Assembly (NCBI RefSeq): GCF_047511655.1
Contig: NC_133403.1
Span: 12,087,014-12,151,013 of the forward strand
DNA from: Castor canadensis
Taxonomy: Eukaryota > Chordata > Mammalia > Rodentia > Castoridae
Direction: 5' to 3'
DNA: 64,000 nt
Below the pieces are notes generated by a model that made no database searches, was not told where the DNA came from, and was given only the letters and a program-made list of their open reading frames with translations. The position numbers were made by a program, and so were the translations under genes. How positions within the stretch are numbered: the stretch's first letter is position 1; every line of letters begins with the position of its first letter. This document shows positions 46,590 through 59,460 of the stretch, one piece after another.

Positions 46590-46770
46590 TCCTTTTGTTG
46601 GTGCTACTGAGGTTTGAACTACAACTACTTAAACCTTGCACCAAGTATTTTTTGTTTTAGTTTAGTTTCAGACAGGGCCTCTTGCTTTTGGTGAGGTTGG
46701 CCTCAAACTATGATCCTCTTATCTCCACCTCCTAAATTCCTGGGATTAGAAACCTGAGCCAGTATACCTC
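46590..46770 (-). mobile_element. Composite SINE, diverged
   Basis: The plus strand shows ttggtgctactgaggtttga, gacagggcctcttgcttttg, atgatcctcttatctccacc and attcctgggattagaaacct. Confidence 0.65.
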
Positions 46771-47929
46771 GCAATAGTATCTACTTTTGCTATTTGACTT
46801 TAAGAAAGTATGAGGATGTGCCTGTAGATTTATTGTTTTATTAGGCTTTCTGAAATGCCTTATTATGTTACAGGTTCAAGGCATAATCTGTATGTTTCTT
46901 TTCTACATATTTGTGCACTAATCTTTCTAAAAAGAATTCTCTCTTGAAGGTGTCTCCACAGAAATTGATCAGTGAAAATATGCTCAGAGCAATGTTCAAA
47001 GGAAACCAGTTTTTTTTCTCATTCTTTGTTCCCTGAAACACTGTGTGCAGCTAAAGTTGCTTGTGCTACCATGAGCTATAAATACAGCAATCATTGGACT
47101 TCTCTTCAAGCTTTATACTAGAGATGTGGAGAACCCCTGTATAGTCTGAGGTATCTTTGGATTCAGAAACGTGACTGGGAATCCCAGAGCTCTGGGTCTT
47201 ACTTCAGTCTGATTATTAGCTCAGGAAATACCCAGAGAGTTCCATGACCTTGGCTAGAACCAGAATACTATATGTTCACCAACACTGAAGCCATTGGTCA
47301 GGGTTGGTTTTGTCTTGCAGTTCCTCTAGGAGATGAAGAGTGGGAGGAGTTCTGAGTTAGCACAGGGTGGGAGAGGGAACACGTAAACCTTCCCATAAAG
47401 GAGATAAGTTAGAGTTAGACTAAAATTTCTCATGGCTCTGAACCTAAGTGGTTGAGGTAGACGAGGAATGGAGACTTTCTGAAGCCTATTGATACCTGTG
47501 CAGTGAGAGGAGCAAGAAGAGAAAAGGACACCAACCATGGCAGAAAAGCAATCTGGGGGAAAACAAACAAACGAAGGCAATGCTGAAGGTTTCCCAATGC
47601 GCGGTTTCCCATTATACTATAAAGCCATAGCCACAAAGGAAGCATGATGACGGCTACCAATAGCATAGAGTAGAGGGTCCCAGACTAAATTCACACAGCT
47701 ACACACACCATCTGATGTTTACAAAGTGCCTAAAACATACAATGGGGGAAAGGAAGTCTCTGTAATAAGTGGTCTTGGGGAAACTGTATACTTGATCTCT
47801 CCCTCCCATTCTGTGCAAAACTCTTCTGAAACTGGAGCAAAGCCCTTAATGTGAGACTGGAGAGTTTTAACTAATGAGAGGAATATATAGTGTAAATACT
47901 TTAATATATAGGTGTAGGCAATGAGTATA
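46771..47929. other. Intergenic, nothing recognised
   Basis: No exon, RNA gene or repeat family recognised. Confidence 0.4.
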
Positions 47930-48460
47930 GGTCAGGAAAAAAGAACACGAATTGTCAAATGGAAATGTATCAAACTAAGAAGCTTTTTTACAGCACAGGA
48001 AACAACACATTAAAGAGACAAACTTCAGAGTGGAAAAAATTGTTTGCCAGCTCTTAATCTCACAGGGGACTAATATCCAGAATATATAAAGAACTTAAAA
48101 AAGTAAGCACAAATTCACAAATGTAAACACCCAAATAGCAGTCCAGTTCAATCATCACAAAGGCCACTTTTCAAAAGGAAATGCAAATGGCAAGTAAAAC
48201 CATGGAGAAAGGGTGCAAACTATTAGGCATTAGGGAAATTCAAATCAAAAAGACATTGAGATACTGCCAGACTTGTCAGAATGCCCTCTGGCATGAAAAC
48301 AAAAACTGCAAATGTCTGTGACTATTCAGGGACAAATGATCCCCTTATACACTGTTGACGGTAATATCAATTAGTGCAGACGCTGTAGAAGTCCATAGGA
48401 AGCTTCCTCAGTAAACTAAAAATGGGATTGCAATGTGACTTTCCCAAGTATATTGGCCAG
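47930..48460 (+). mobile_element. L1 ORF2 fragment
   Basis: Shows the ORF2 endonuclease-distal segments ctaagaagcttttttacagc, gggactaatatccagaatat, aaattcaaatcaaaaagaca and acactgttgacggtaatat. Diverged and non-coding, truncated at both ends. Confidence 0.8.
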
Positions 48461-48989
48461 TCTAATGGTAGGGTAGGTTGGCCATCCATGTGTATCTCAT
48501 ACCCCTAAATCACCTCCAAGGAGGCAGGCATGGGTTCATTTGAACTGGTTTTGCCATTCCAGATGCAGTACCCTTAAGTACAGTGGTAAAATTGCACTGA
48601 TGTGGATGCATCCCATATTTATAGACAGCAGTGTAAGTTTCTTACACTTCATGGAGACAATTTCCCTCCTCCACTTGTGTTGCACTTGTCCACTCCAGAC
48701 CATCAAACACATATAAACCAGAAAATGTTTACTTATGTTCACTTTTTTCATTCCAGGTATAAGCCATGGTATTTGGTGTATTAAAAAAAGATAAACTTAA
48801 GTTCAAGTTCATAGAGCACATAAACAGCTGTGTTCAGTCACATTGGGTGCTAACCTAACGTTACATTCACTTCTTTTATTTCAAGGCAATGGGATGCAGC
48901 AGCCACAAGAGCTGAATAAAAGAAGATTGCAACATAATGGAAAAACCACTTTTCTGCAAAATAGTGAAGGTGGTTGCCCTCACTCTTAC

Positions 48990-49033
48990 CTTTACCTTCA
49001 ACCTCACCCTCACCCTAACCCTAAACCCTAAAT
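48990..49033. repeat. Short interstitial telomere-like tract
   Basis: Ends in accctcaccctaaccctaaa and ccctaaa, i.e. variant (CCCTAA)n units for about 35 bases. Too short to be a functional telomere; possibly a break-repair scar. Confidence 0.7.
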
Positions 49034-51464
49034 CTTAGGTGTTGAGTGTTAATGATAATTGTTCAATAATATACAACCTGATTATTTGTGGTACCAAGCT
49101 GTGTTCTATCCAGCTTACTGTAAAATACTCTTTTCTCTATTGCTCCATGTGATTTCCATAGGGAAGAATACTAAAGTGGTGGTATAACTACAGCCCACAA
49201 TTAAATGGCGTATTCTTTTCTAGGAATATAAGTTCCTAGGTTACTAATTTTACCAGAAGAAGGAGGTTCTAGAATTACAGTTTGCATTTCTGTTTTGCTT
49301 TAGTCCCTATCTCCAGGGAACTGAGAGCCCTCATCATCAAGGCCCTACTTTCCATTCTTATGGCCAGCACACTATTTGGGTCCCCTGTGGCAGTTCCTGT
49401 GCCAGTTGCAACAGCAAATTATTCTGTTTCCCTGTGTGTAATGCAGTGCTTTTCTTATGTACCATCATTTGAATTCAGATGGTATTGTGTGTTTCTTCAT
49501 TATATGTGCTGAATTCATATGGGGCTCATTTGTGGGAGGTCTTAAACCTTTTGACAAACTGCCATTTGTACCCTAGCTCATGATAGACATCTAAGTTTAG
49601 ATGTCTTTAAGTTTAGCAAAACAGCAAACTAGACTTTCTCAATTTCTAAGTATTTCTCAGATGAGCAACTAGTTGTTCATCAATTTGAGTTTTAGTTTTA
49701 ATAAAATGTGTTTTGGGTTCCAATTTCAGTTTTTCTTGCAATTGTCTAACACAGACTTTGGCTTAGATGTATCTTTATTGCTCCCCATACTGCTATGAAG
49801 AGGACCGTCCACTGTGAACTTATACAGCTCTTTGTGCTTTAAGACATATTGCTCACTAACAGCAAGAATACTTCCTCTAATGTCTGCAGGCATTTGAGGG
49901 TTGTCTATGTAATTATTTGGTGCTCCCAGCATCCATAACAGCAAAGACCCATCTCCACATGTAGATGGAAGGCCAACTCAAGTTTTCTCTCACTTTTTCC
50001 CCCTTTTCAAGCTCTATTGCTTATTGGAGCTTCCCCAGTCTCCTATTTGGCTCTCCAATTCTTTCCACAGCCTCATCGCCCTGGGGCAGTGAAGTCTGTT
50101 GCAGAGAAACTGAAGAAAATACCTGGAGCAGCATACAAACATAAGGTTTGTTTATAACTTACAAACGGGAAAGATCCAATGGTGGCACACTGTACCCAGC
50201 ACCACTGAAGGAACGGTTTTCGAGATTAAATTACACAAGCACTGATATTGTTAGTTTGCTTTGTTCCTTTGTATGGCCAACATTGCAAAGAACAGCTGAC
50301 TTTGTTGTATATATAGAAAATATGTTATTTTTAATTCTTAGAGATATCAAGAATTGATATAGAGATATTGATCTGTTCCCAGTGTATGAGGGAGTCAGTG
50401 TTCCTTCAGACAGCACCCATTCAGATATTGTAGTCCAGGTATACTTACATTGTTCCTTTCACCTGGCCAGAGTCTATAAATGGAAAGGGACATCTCAGGG
50501 ACATGGTGTTTAATGTTTAATGTCCACCCCCCCTTCTCTTATAAAGGTCATACAAATTCAGAGAAGTGTCTAGGATCCCCAGATCCCTAATTCTTACTTG
50601 AATACAAGTAGTTGTTTATGAGATACCATGCAAGGTTTCAGTCAGTACCAATTAGTTTTTGTCAGCAACATGTACGTCAAGTCTTAGGGTTCAGGTGACT
50701 CTGGCTGATGCAGACTCTTAAGTCCAAAGTTCTGTTTGCATAGCACTCCTGTTCTCTTGGCACCTTGGGGTAACCAAGATGAAAAAGTTTGGTCAAGTCA
50801 AAGTCCTTGTCACCAAATATATATATAAAGGAGACTCTACAATTTTCTGCATCAACGTCCAAATCAGACGACTCCACCTTCTTTGCCTCCAGTGAGAGTT
50901 CCCCTGGCTGTGTCAGGGAACCTGCCACGTGGAGAACTATCCAAGCATGTCTGTTGATAGTTAATACAAGCCATCTTATGAGAACTTACGCTGAGGGGTA
51001 TGTCACCTTAAACTAATATTTGCACTAGGCTTCATGGTTTGAAGACCCCCACTTCATCAACCCTGCCCTACTTTGAGTTTGCCCTACATTCCACCATCTG
51101 AATTTGGGGAACAGAGTTAAACTATCCCTCAGAAGCAAGAGCAAGGTGTACAAATGGAAGCACACTATCTTTTTATGGATGATATGCCTGTTAACATTTG
51201 AATGAAAATTATACAACTCTCAACATAAAGAGGAACACTTGTCCCAGAAGAAATGAACCGATAACAGTCAATGTAAACATGACACTGTCCATTTTTGTGC
51301 TCTCTTCAGTCATGGATTATTTAGTATGATTCCATCTTTTCATTGTCCTAAAATTCTACCAGTTTTAATATACATGAGCTGTTTTATTTTTATATGTATT
51401 GTCAAAGAAAAAGTAGGGATACCATGAAAGTAACATTTTTATCTTTCTCAAAGAAAAGTTCTCT
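49034..51464. other. Intergenic, nothing recognised
   Basis: A 72-codon minus frame at 49726-49944 and an 83-codon one at 50677-50928 show no known family. No RNA gene seen. Confidence 0.35.
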
Positions 51465-51780
51465 TAGTGGCATGCAGTGGTTCACACCTTTATTCCCAGC
51501 TACTTGAGAGGTGGAGGTAGGGAGGATGGGTTTTGAGTATGGGCAAAAAGTTAGCAGAACCCTGTGTCCCAACAAGGAAGCTGTGCATGCTTGCACACAC
51601 CTTTAATCTCAGTTATGGAAGAGTCATGAACAGGAGGACTGCAATCCCAGAATAGCCCAGGCAAAAAATGAAAACCTTTCTGAAGCATAACTTACAGTAA
51701 AAAGGGTTGGTGGCATGGCTCAAGGGGTAGAGCCTAGCAAGTGCAAGACCCTGAGTTTAAACCCTAGTAACACCAAAAAA
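51465..51780 (+). mobile_element. Composite SINE
   Basis: Shows gtggttcacacctttattcc, cagctacttgagaggtggag, gttggtggcatggctcaagg and gagcctagcaagtgcaagac, ending in a gagtttaaaccctagtaaca segment. Confidence 0.8.
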
Positions 51781-51783
51781 TGA

Positions 51784-51830
51784 TGTCAGGAGAGAGAAAG
51801 AGAGAGGAGAGGAGAGGAGAGACAGAGACC
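51784..51830 (+). repeat. (GA)n/(GGAGA)n tract
   Basis: gagagagaaagagagaggag followed by aggagaggagagacagag; forms the simple-repeat tail after the SINE. Confidence 0.85.
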
Positions 51831-51959
51831 ATCAGCACAACAACAAAAAACAATGTACTATCAAGAATTGCCCCATAAAGAGGTCCCATGAAGGTAGGAC
51901 TGCCTGAGTTGGTAACTGTCATGGGTGTAATCCCCAAAACAGCTTATGAGGTTCCATTC

Positions 51960-52260
51960 CTGTGAATCTCTATACAGGTGCTATAGCACATCAGCTGGCG
52001 TGGATGGATGATTAGTGATGGAGGGATGGACAGAAAGGTGATTTTTAAAGCCAGGTGCCCATTTTTCAGCAACCAGAATTTCTATTTCAAATGATGAGCT
52101 GACGGTTTCAGTTAGCCGTTAGGGGGCGACCGCGAGCCGTGGAAGAAGGCAACTGCCAGGCTGGGCTGTTGGCCACAAGGCTTTGCCAGAACCTGGGTGA
52201 ACTGCACCTGCCTGAGAGAGGGGCGTGACGCTCTGGGGGGTGGGGCTGTGGGTGTGTGCC
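51960..52260 (+). repeat. CpG-rich duplicated unit, copy 1 (left half)
   Basis: Matches the reverse complement of 62560-62830: agcacatcagctggc, ggatggatgattagtgatgg, cccatttttcagcaacca, gccgttagggggcg, and gaactgcacctgcctga. The unit resumes at 52960, with about 0.7 kb of unrelated sequence between. The CTCF-like core ccgttagggggcg lies at 52116-52128. Confidence 0.8.
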
Positions 52261-52959
52261 ACCTGTTGACAGCAGTGTCTGTAGGCTGTTTAGTTTTCTC
52301 TTTTTTCCTTTGGGTGTTCACTTAACAACCAGAGTTCTTGGGGTGTGGGCAGAGGCAGCTGTGATTATTCTTGGCTCCCCTGCTCCCCAGCACTGGTGGG
52401 CTGTGCTCTGAGTTTTCCACTGGCTGTTCCCACCCTCCAGTGCCTTCAAATTTCACTCGTGATGTAGGGAAGTATTACGAGGATATAGCAGTCTTAACCA
52501 CATTGAAAAGCTCTCATTAGCAACCTTCTCTAATTTTGCACAATTTAGCTACTGAGCCTTAACCACTTGCATTGCTGCCTGCCCGCACATACACACACCA
52601 CAGAGCTCTGAGCTACCTTCCCTAATTGATCATCCCCAAAACGAAGTGACCTTGACTATCCCAGTGACTATGACTAGTTTCCCCATACAAGGAGCTCTCC
52701 CTGTCTCTTACTCAAAGTCTTTTCCTTGTAACTAGTCCAGCTCTCTAGGTCAGCACTTGCTGGATCAACAGCACCACAGTTCTCAGAGATGCAGACATGG
52801 CAGGAACCTTTGACAGCTAAAGCCACATACTCAGGAGCCTCTCAAAATGGTTTCCTGCCCCACTGTACTGAGGCCAAACCCTGAAGAAAAAAGAAAACTT
52901 TCCAGTACCAGTATGCTATTCAAACTCCAGGACCTGCTTGGTTAAACTGCAGTTCAGGT
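52261..52959. other. Insert within the CpG-rich unit, unassigned
   Basis: Has no counterpart in the 62-kb copy. No repeat family recognised; it contains a second partial gaactgcagttcaggttggg-like stretch near 52945. Confidence 0.4.
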
Positions 52960-53240
52960 TGGGCCCAGCAGAACCCGGCGAACTGCGCCTGCCTGAAGGG
53001 GGGGGCGTGAGGCTCGGGGGCGTGGGGCGCTGGGGGTGGGGGGGCGTGGGGCGGCAGAGGGCAGGCGCTGTCTTTGAATCCAAGTCAGGCAGGTTTCAGC
53101 TCTGACATCTTATGAATCACCTGACATTAAGAATAGGCCAAGTGTTGTACAAAGTACTGTTTTGTTTCTCTTTTGGGGGAGGTGTCATGGGGTATGCATA
53201 CTAATATCAGGAAACTCAAATCCCAGAGCAAATAACAGAG
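52960..53240 (+). repeat. CpG-rich duplicated unit, copy 1 (right half)
   Basis: Matches the reverse complement of 62338-62600: gaactgcgcctgcctgaagg, a G-rich stretch, gcagagggcaggcgctgtct, tgacattaagaataggccaa and gtgtcatggggtatgcat. It meets the inverted-repeat arm at about 53235. Confidence 0.85.
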
Positions 53241-53270
53241 CCAGGAACAAAGCACACTCATATCGCACAG

Positions 53271-54001
53271 GCACAGCGAGATGATCCCACTAAATATGCA
53301 AAGAACAACACAGATCCCACACATTTCCCTTTTTGATTCCTTTCTGCCTTCCTCAGCCCCCTAAACAGAAGGACTAACCTAATTGCTTGTGGGACCCTCT
53401 CCCGCTGGATCCTACCTGGGATTCTGTTATCTACCTGAAATTTTATCATGATCACTACTAATCCTTTCCCACTCCAGGTCCTCTGTGGTGTGTACATGTG
53501 GAGGAAAGCGAAAAGCAAGGATCACCCATTCATACCTAAACCAGGCGAAGTCACACTGGCTCACACAGCATCAACCTTGACTTTCCTCTGGCTCACAGAC
53601 TTTCTCTAGAGTCACAAAGGCCATAGTTCAACAGGAGCACAATACTTTTCTTTCATTGAACCTCCAATCTCCTTCACTGCAACAACCCAGAATAGGGGTT
53701 CTCTAGACTAAAACCAGAAAACTACTGCCTCACTAAGAGAATGATTTCAGAATACACACCTCTCACCCATGTCTCATGAGACAACCGCAATTATAGAAAA
53801 CACTGTGGATAAGATCATGCTGCATACTTTCTAAGGGTTGATTTTCTCCTGAAGTCTCACTGTTCCCTAGACAGGGAACAGTGGCTCAGTCAATGATCAC
53901 ATACTGTCCAACCCAAAACAAAGCGGCTACAGTGGACACCAGTGAAAAGGCGGGAGGCTTTTCCTGCAGAGTTTACCTCTCAAGTGCATTTAAGTTTTCC
54001 A
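53271..54001 (-). repeat. Right arm of perfect 731-bp inverted repeat
   Basis: Exact reverse complement of 34062-34792. The diverged relative at 58760-59460 extends past the left boundary of the 34-kb arm (into 33940-34061) but has no such extension here, so the 34-kb copy looks like the source. Confidence 0.95.
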
Positions 54002-55399
54002 GTCATCAGTGACCTTAGTCCTAATTTCTTCTCTGGCAAGCTTCGGAGTGAATGAGCTTCAAACTCCTGCTGGTTTATAGTAAATGCTATCATGCAGCCT
54101 CTGTGCTGCCATCCAGGGGAAGGGGCAGAGGTTGCTTTTTAGTCCCCCTCTCTACACAGATTTGGGGAATGAAGCCCTTAGAAGTGCTTTCACCCCCTTA
54201 GAAAACCACTCATTTTTCTCCTTGTAGTCTAGAGAGAGTCATGTTTATATAACTTGGTGTTCTCCCAAAATCAGTGAAGGGAGCCATAGAATTATGGTTC
54301 TATATGTGAGGTCCAAATAGTTCTCTTTACAGTCAGAAGTGGGATGTCGGGGAACTCCCTTCCAAATTTTATGTCACGGTACTCAGGGTTGCGGTCTATG
54401 GCCAAGTGTGACTGAGTGTTTCTTACCTATTCATTGTGGACATTTTTTCAGTTTCCCTTAACTAGGTTCTGACTTTATTTCAGAGGGAATTGAATCACGA
54501 ATAAATGTTTATTTAATGTGCCTGTCCAAGGAGAAAGTACTTATTCTCAGAAAATAAAGTGCAAAGGAAATGACATACAGGGTCTGCCCTCTTGTTATAG
54601 TTCAATGTTTGCCTTATTACTGAGTGCTTGCCATCAGCTGAAGCTTGTCTACTGTGATTGGCTGAGACGTAACTGTTTGTTACAAATAGCTATATATGTG
54701 TAGTAAGTTAGGTTGCAGTTTGTTACATAAGGGCCCAAGTATGGATGCCTCAGATCAAAATTAATTTAATTTACCAATTCTCCACCTTTTTCGTTAGCCT
54801 TTCAGTTTTGAGAGATTGCCAAAACCTTAGCCACTCTCTGTCACCACTGTAAATGGTCGTTTTTGGTGTTTGTATTGAATTCACAAGTTCTGACATCATA
54901 TCAGTTGAGTAGCTAATTTAGTCAAAGTGAGACCATTGAACACTCCATGGATGGCTGCATGCAAACATGTAAGATTTGAGAAGATGCACCAGGGGGACTT
55001 CTGTGATGATTACCAGGAGGTTAAAAGCAAAATGCAAAAATACCTACTCATTTACAGGAACTGCTACAGATGGAACCACACAAAATCAAACACATCAAAT
55101 TTTAGAACATCTAGAGACTTCAATATTATTTGAATCTAATTGGTGATGGTATGGATTCAGGGTGTGATGGTGATTAAGGACCACAGTTTATTATAAAAAT
55201 AGCTTGATTTATAGAAGTATCCATACTTGTTGTTAACAAGTCATCATAACCTGGAGACATAATAAAAATAAAGATTAGAAAATCCTGGAAAAACCAAGCT
55301 TGCCATCCATCCCTAGGATGCCTATAAGCCAGCCAAGTATTAACTGCTTCTGTAAACACATTATGTGTTTATTTTCCTTGGAAAAAAAGTACTTAGTCT
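54002..55399. other. Intergenic, nothing recognised
   Basis: No exon, RNA gene or repeat family recognised. Confidence 0.4.
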
Positions 55400-55460
55400 G
55401 TGTTTGGTGATGTATGCCTATAATCTAAGCAGTCTGTGGCTGAGGCAGGAGTGTGTCGAG
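55400..55460 (+). mobile_element. SINE fragment (B1-like start)
   Basis: Shows gtgtttggtgatgtatgcct, ataatctaagcagtctgtgg and ctgaggcagga only. Confidence 0.5.
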
Positions 55461-56809
55461 TCCTGGTACTTTGTACAACCTTGTTACATTTTTTCCTGAT
55501 CATATTTGAGAGCAAGATCTAAGAAATACTTTTTCAAATATATTCTGTGTAGTAGCAAAATCTGAGGAAAGACGGATACCACATACCCCAGCTTCAGCCA
55601 AAACTAGATCTAAGGCTGAATGATGTTCAGATTTTCTTTGTTGTACACATATAATATCTGTTTTTCAGAAAAAAGCTTTTACCACTCAGAACCCCTAGAA
55701 AATCAGGTAGGCTACAAAGTCCAAGATTCTTCTATTACTAGTACTAGCCTGACAGCAAGAGTGACCCCTCTCCTCACTTCTCATTGGAGTATTTCCTTTG
55801 TGAAAACTTGCTTATTTTTGTAAAGGCAGCAATCACACTCTTTTTGCTCTAGCCTATAAGCCTTAGATCAAACCCTTCAAAGTTACAGTTGAATGGATTT
55901 CCTATAGTTTAATGAAAATGACAAGGGCAACAGCAATTAGGACATGTAATGTTATAAGGCTTTCATAATAGGAATGATGTCTTCAACTGCAGTTTTGGAT
56001 ACCTGTATATGTTTAGGAAGCCATCTGCTTTAGAGGTGGAATTTATGGGGTCACCTGTACCTTAAGGTCACCAATGGATGTCTGATTCCAAGAATTTGGA
56101 GGGGCTCTTTTGAGTTTTGAGTAAATCTTTTTAACCCAAGATTTACAGCCACAGTGATTTGTTGCAGGATGGGAGTTGAGAAGAACTGGGTATGGTTCTT
56201 TCTTGTGGCATTCAAGGGCAACATGTCTCAATATAGTTTTCAGAAAACCAAATGTCTAGGTTCTAGGTCATGAAAGGTTTAGTTACTCTTAGTTATTTGA
56301 TGATAAAAAGCTTCCTTTACTTGGTGAAAATGCTCACTAGAACAATGCATTAAAGCCTTGCAGCACTTATACATACTGTAGTTTAGAAGTGTGGGAGGTA
56401 CATGAGCTTCTATTTGCAGGCCTATATCCTTTCACAGACTATTTCATGAAGAGTCACATTAGATTTTCCATTGGGATGAATCTGACGGCCAACAACTCAC
56501 AATACCTTGATTAAGGCAATCTAGTGACTTCACCTAGTTTCCAAGAACTATTATATTTGTGGCACATTATTTGCCTGTTTTACAACTTCTCCAGTTAAAC
56601 AAGGACCTTCTCACTGGCAATTTCTGTAGGAACATCCTGCGGTGGAAACATGTTTTCTAATAGCCTTTTGGCGACTCTTACTGTATCAGTCTTCCTGACA
56701 GGAAAGCTGTTTAAAGTAAATGAATTAAATTAGAATTTGATTTTAGTCAGTTTTTCAAAACTATCCTACATTTAAAAAACTTGTTCAAGATAGTGTGACT
56801 GGCCACTGT
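55461..56809. other. Intergenic, nothing recognised
   Basis: No exon, RNA gene or repeat family recognised. Confidence 0.4.
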
Positions 56810-57100
56810 GAAATTCTTCTGAACTGTGCATCCCCAGTAACTGGGATCACAGACACACCCTATCACTCCCCAGTTTATCAACTAAGATTGGTTCTCCAGA
56901 GCTCTTTCTCTGGGCTAGCCTCCCACTGCTAGGATGACAGGCATGACCCACTGCACTTAGCTGTGTTGCGATTCTTTAATTATACTTCTTTTTTTCCTTT
57001 TTTTTTTTTTTTTTGCTGGTACTGAGGTTTGAACTTAGGGCCTCATGCTTGCTTAGAAAGGAACTTTTACCACTGGAGGCACTGCACTTGATTTTATAAT
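56810..57100 (-). mobile_element. SINE cluster
   Basis: The plus strand shows gtaactgggatcacagacac, ctaggatgacaggcatgacc, a poly-T run, then gctggtactgaggtttgaac and cctcatgcttgcttagaaag. Confidence 0.7.
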
Positions 57101-57199
57101 TATGAATTTATGTCCCCTGAAACTGTCTATTTTCCTTCTGCCAGTCATGTGGAACGAACAAAAACCTTGACATGACTTTACATTTTTGCCTTGAGATTT

Positions 57200-57295
57200 C
57201 TTTTTTTTTTTTTTTGGTGGTACTGGGGGGGTTTGAACTCAGGGACTCACCCTTGCTAGGCAGGTGCTGTTCCATGTGAGCCACTCTGCCAACCC
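57200..57295 (-). mobile_element. tRNA-derived SINE
   Basis: The plus strand shows tttggtggtactgggggggt, actcacccttgctaggcagg and tgtgagccactctgccaac. Confidence 0.8.
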
Positions 57296-57796
57296 AACTT
57301 GAGACTTTTTTGACTGCCCTGGTTGTATGAGCAAACTAACTCTAAGGACCACTGTGGTTATACATATACTCGGAACAGATGTTTCTCTAGATGGAAAATC
57401 ATTCTTGCTATTCTGGGGACTTTGGGAAGCTGCCGGGTGAAGGGGATTTATCATAATTCACCATTGATGGAGAGGAAATACAATTTCTCCGCCACCCTCA
57501 TTACTTCACAGATGGGACAGATCCCTATAACAAAAAAGGACAGGAGAAACACAAGTTTATTAATGTATGCTGTTCACATCACATAGGAGAATCCTTAATG
57601 AAAGGTGACTCAAAGCAGAGGCTTAGAATCCTTGGTCTTAAGAGGGGTGACGAAACAAAGACAATGGATTTGAGTCTCTAAGGTCAGCAACTTGGAGGGC
57701 AGGCAAAGAAATGGCAAGGAAATGATACTTCACAAAGTTCATTCACGTAAATTCTTTACATGTGATCTCATGGCTGTCTTCAGTGATTAACCATTA

Positions 57797-58760
57797 TTCC
57801 TGTCTTGGGGGTCGGGGAGCAGGATGCCTTTTATCTTTTAAATCCGTGTCCTGCCTTTAGACAAATCGAGGGCATGTGCTTCTTCACCTTCGGTACAGCA
57901 CTCCTCCATATTTTGGGGAGATACATTCTGTTCCCCCTACAGCCCTTACCCTAAGTCTTTCCTTTCTGACTTCTGACTGCATAAACCCTCAATCTCTCTA
58001 CCTTGAGCAGGTCCTAGGCTTTGTCTGCTATTCCTTCCCCACCCTAGGGTGAGAAAAGGAAAATTCAGTGTGACATTTGGCCAATATTTTACAGGTGAGA
58101 AGAGGTGTGTCAGTTGCTTTTGCATAGCTGTGACCAAAATACATGACAGAAACAACCTAAAGGAACAACGGGTTTTTGGCCCACATTTGCTAGGTTTTAG
58201 TCCAGCATGGCAGGGAGCATGTCGTGAAGCAGAGTAGCTCACATGGTGGCCAGAAACAGGGAAAGGGATTACAAAAAGGGGCCAAGGCAAGACACAGCCC
58301 CCAAAGACACATCCCACTGACCTACTTCCTCCAGCTAAGGCCAAGCTCCTACCTTTTAACACCTTCCAATAATGCCATCATATCTTATCAATCAAGGGAT
58401 TAATCCATTAATTAGGCCAGAGCCCTCATATTCTAACCCTCTGTGGACACCATCACAGACACACCCAAATGTATACTTTACTAATCTCCTAAGCATCTCT
58501 TAATCCAATCGACTTGACCAATCAGCCAGCATAGGTGACATTGGTGCCCTAGTTACTTCTTTGGGTTTCTACTTCTATTTTCTAAGTTTATTTTTTCACC
58601 TTCGTGGACTCTGTAGTTCATTAGTACATCTTTTAACAATTGCCTAGCAAGTGCAGAACCCCACATTTAAACCCCAGTCCTAAAAAGGAGGAGAGGATTT
58701 GATATGTACTCCAGAAGTTTAGGTTTCCGTTAGTCCTTATGGTAATGGGGTAGAGTTGGT
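57797..58760 (+). repeat. Direct duplication, copy 1 (about 0.95 kb)
   Basis: Highly similar to 60783-61715, about 2.98 kb away: ggggagcaggatgcctttta, gagatacattctgttccccc, ctctctaccttgagcaggtc, gttgcttttgcatagctgtg, gccaggaaacagg-like stretch and ttcattagtacatctt. The inner part (58105-58560) resembles a dispersed rodent repeat of unknown class. A partial tRNA SINE is at 58623-58690. Frames at 57946-58362 (-) are repeat-derived. Confidence 0.85.
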
Positions 58761-59460
58761 TGGGAATTTCCTTCTGACTGATACCTGACTCTCTAGGACA
58801 ACTGTAGTCATCACATCCATGATAAAATGTATGGTAGAAGCACTTCCCACAGCACTCATTTTCCTCTTTGGATTAAAGATTGTATATTTTTAAGTTATTC
58901 ACACACTTTAAAGGTATACTCTTCAGGAAAAGCTCTCGCCTTTTCACTGGTGTCCTCTGCAGTAGTGTCAGGTATGTACGTGACCATTCATTGAACCGTG
59001 GTTCTCTGACCATTTTTCTAAGACATCAGGAGAAAACCAACCTGTGTACGGCTGGACTGACTGATCCTTATAGCATTTTCTTTTCTATAATTGCCTGTGT
59101 TCCCCAGGACATTTGGCAGTGATGTGTATTCGTTCATTTGGTGAGAAAATAACTTACTTGCCTTAGTCTAAACAATACTCATTCTGAGGTGATGCTGAGA
59201 AGGGCTAGGGGTTCAGTGAAAAAAAACCAATTTTTCTAGTATAGAATGCTTGCTATGGAGGCTCCAGGGAAAGTCTGTGAACCTGAGGAAAGACAAAGTT
59301 GAGCCATTATTGCTTAACTTCTTATAGGCAGGAATAGAGAAGCCACCCTCTCTCTTGATTTTCCTCAAGATGTGCAGCTTGTGGGGAAATGGGACTGGAA
59401 AGCATCAGTAGTGACGATGAGGAAATTCCAGGTAGGCAAAAACGTTCCAGAGAGCATACA
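58760..59460 (+). repeat. Diverged relative of 33940-34650
   Basis: Shares tgactgatacctgactct, 'agaagcacttccc.cagca', gccttttcactggtgtcc, atcaggagaaaa-like, gaaagtctgtga and 'gaaattccaggtag' in the same order. Clearly older than the perfect inverted repeat. Confidence 0.7.
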
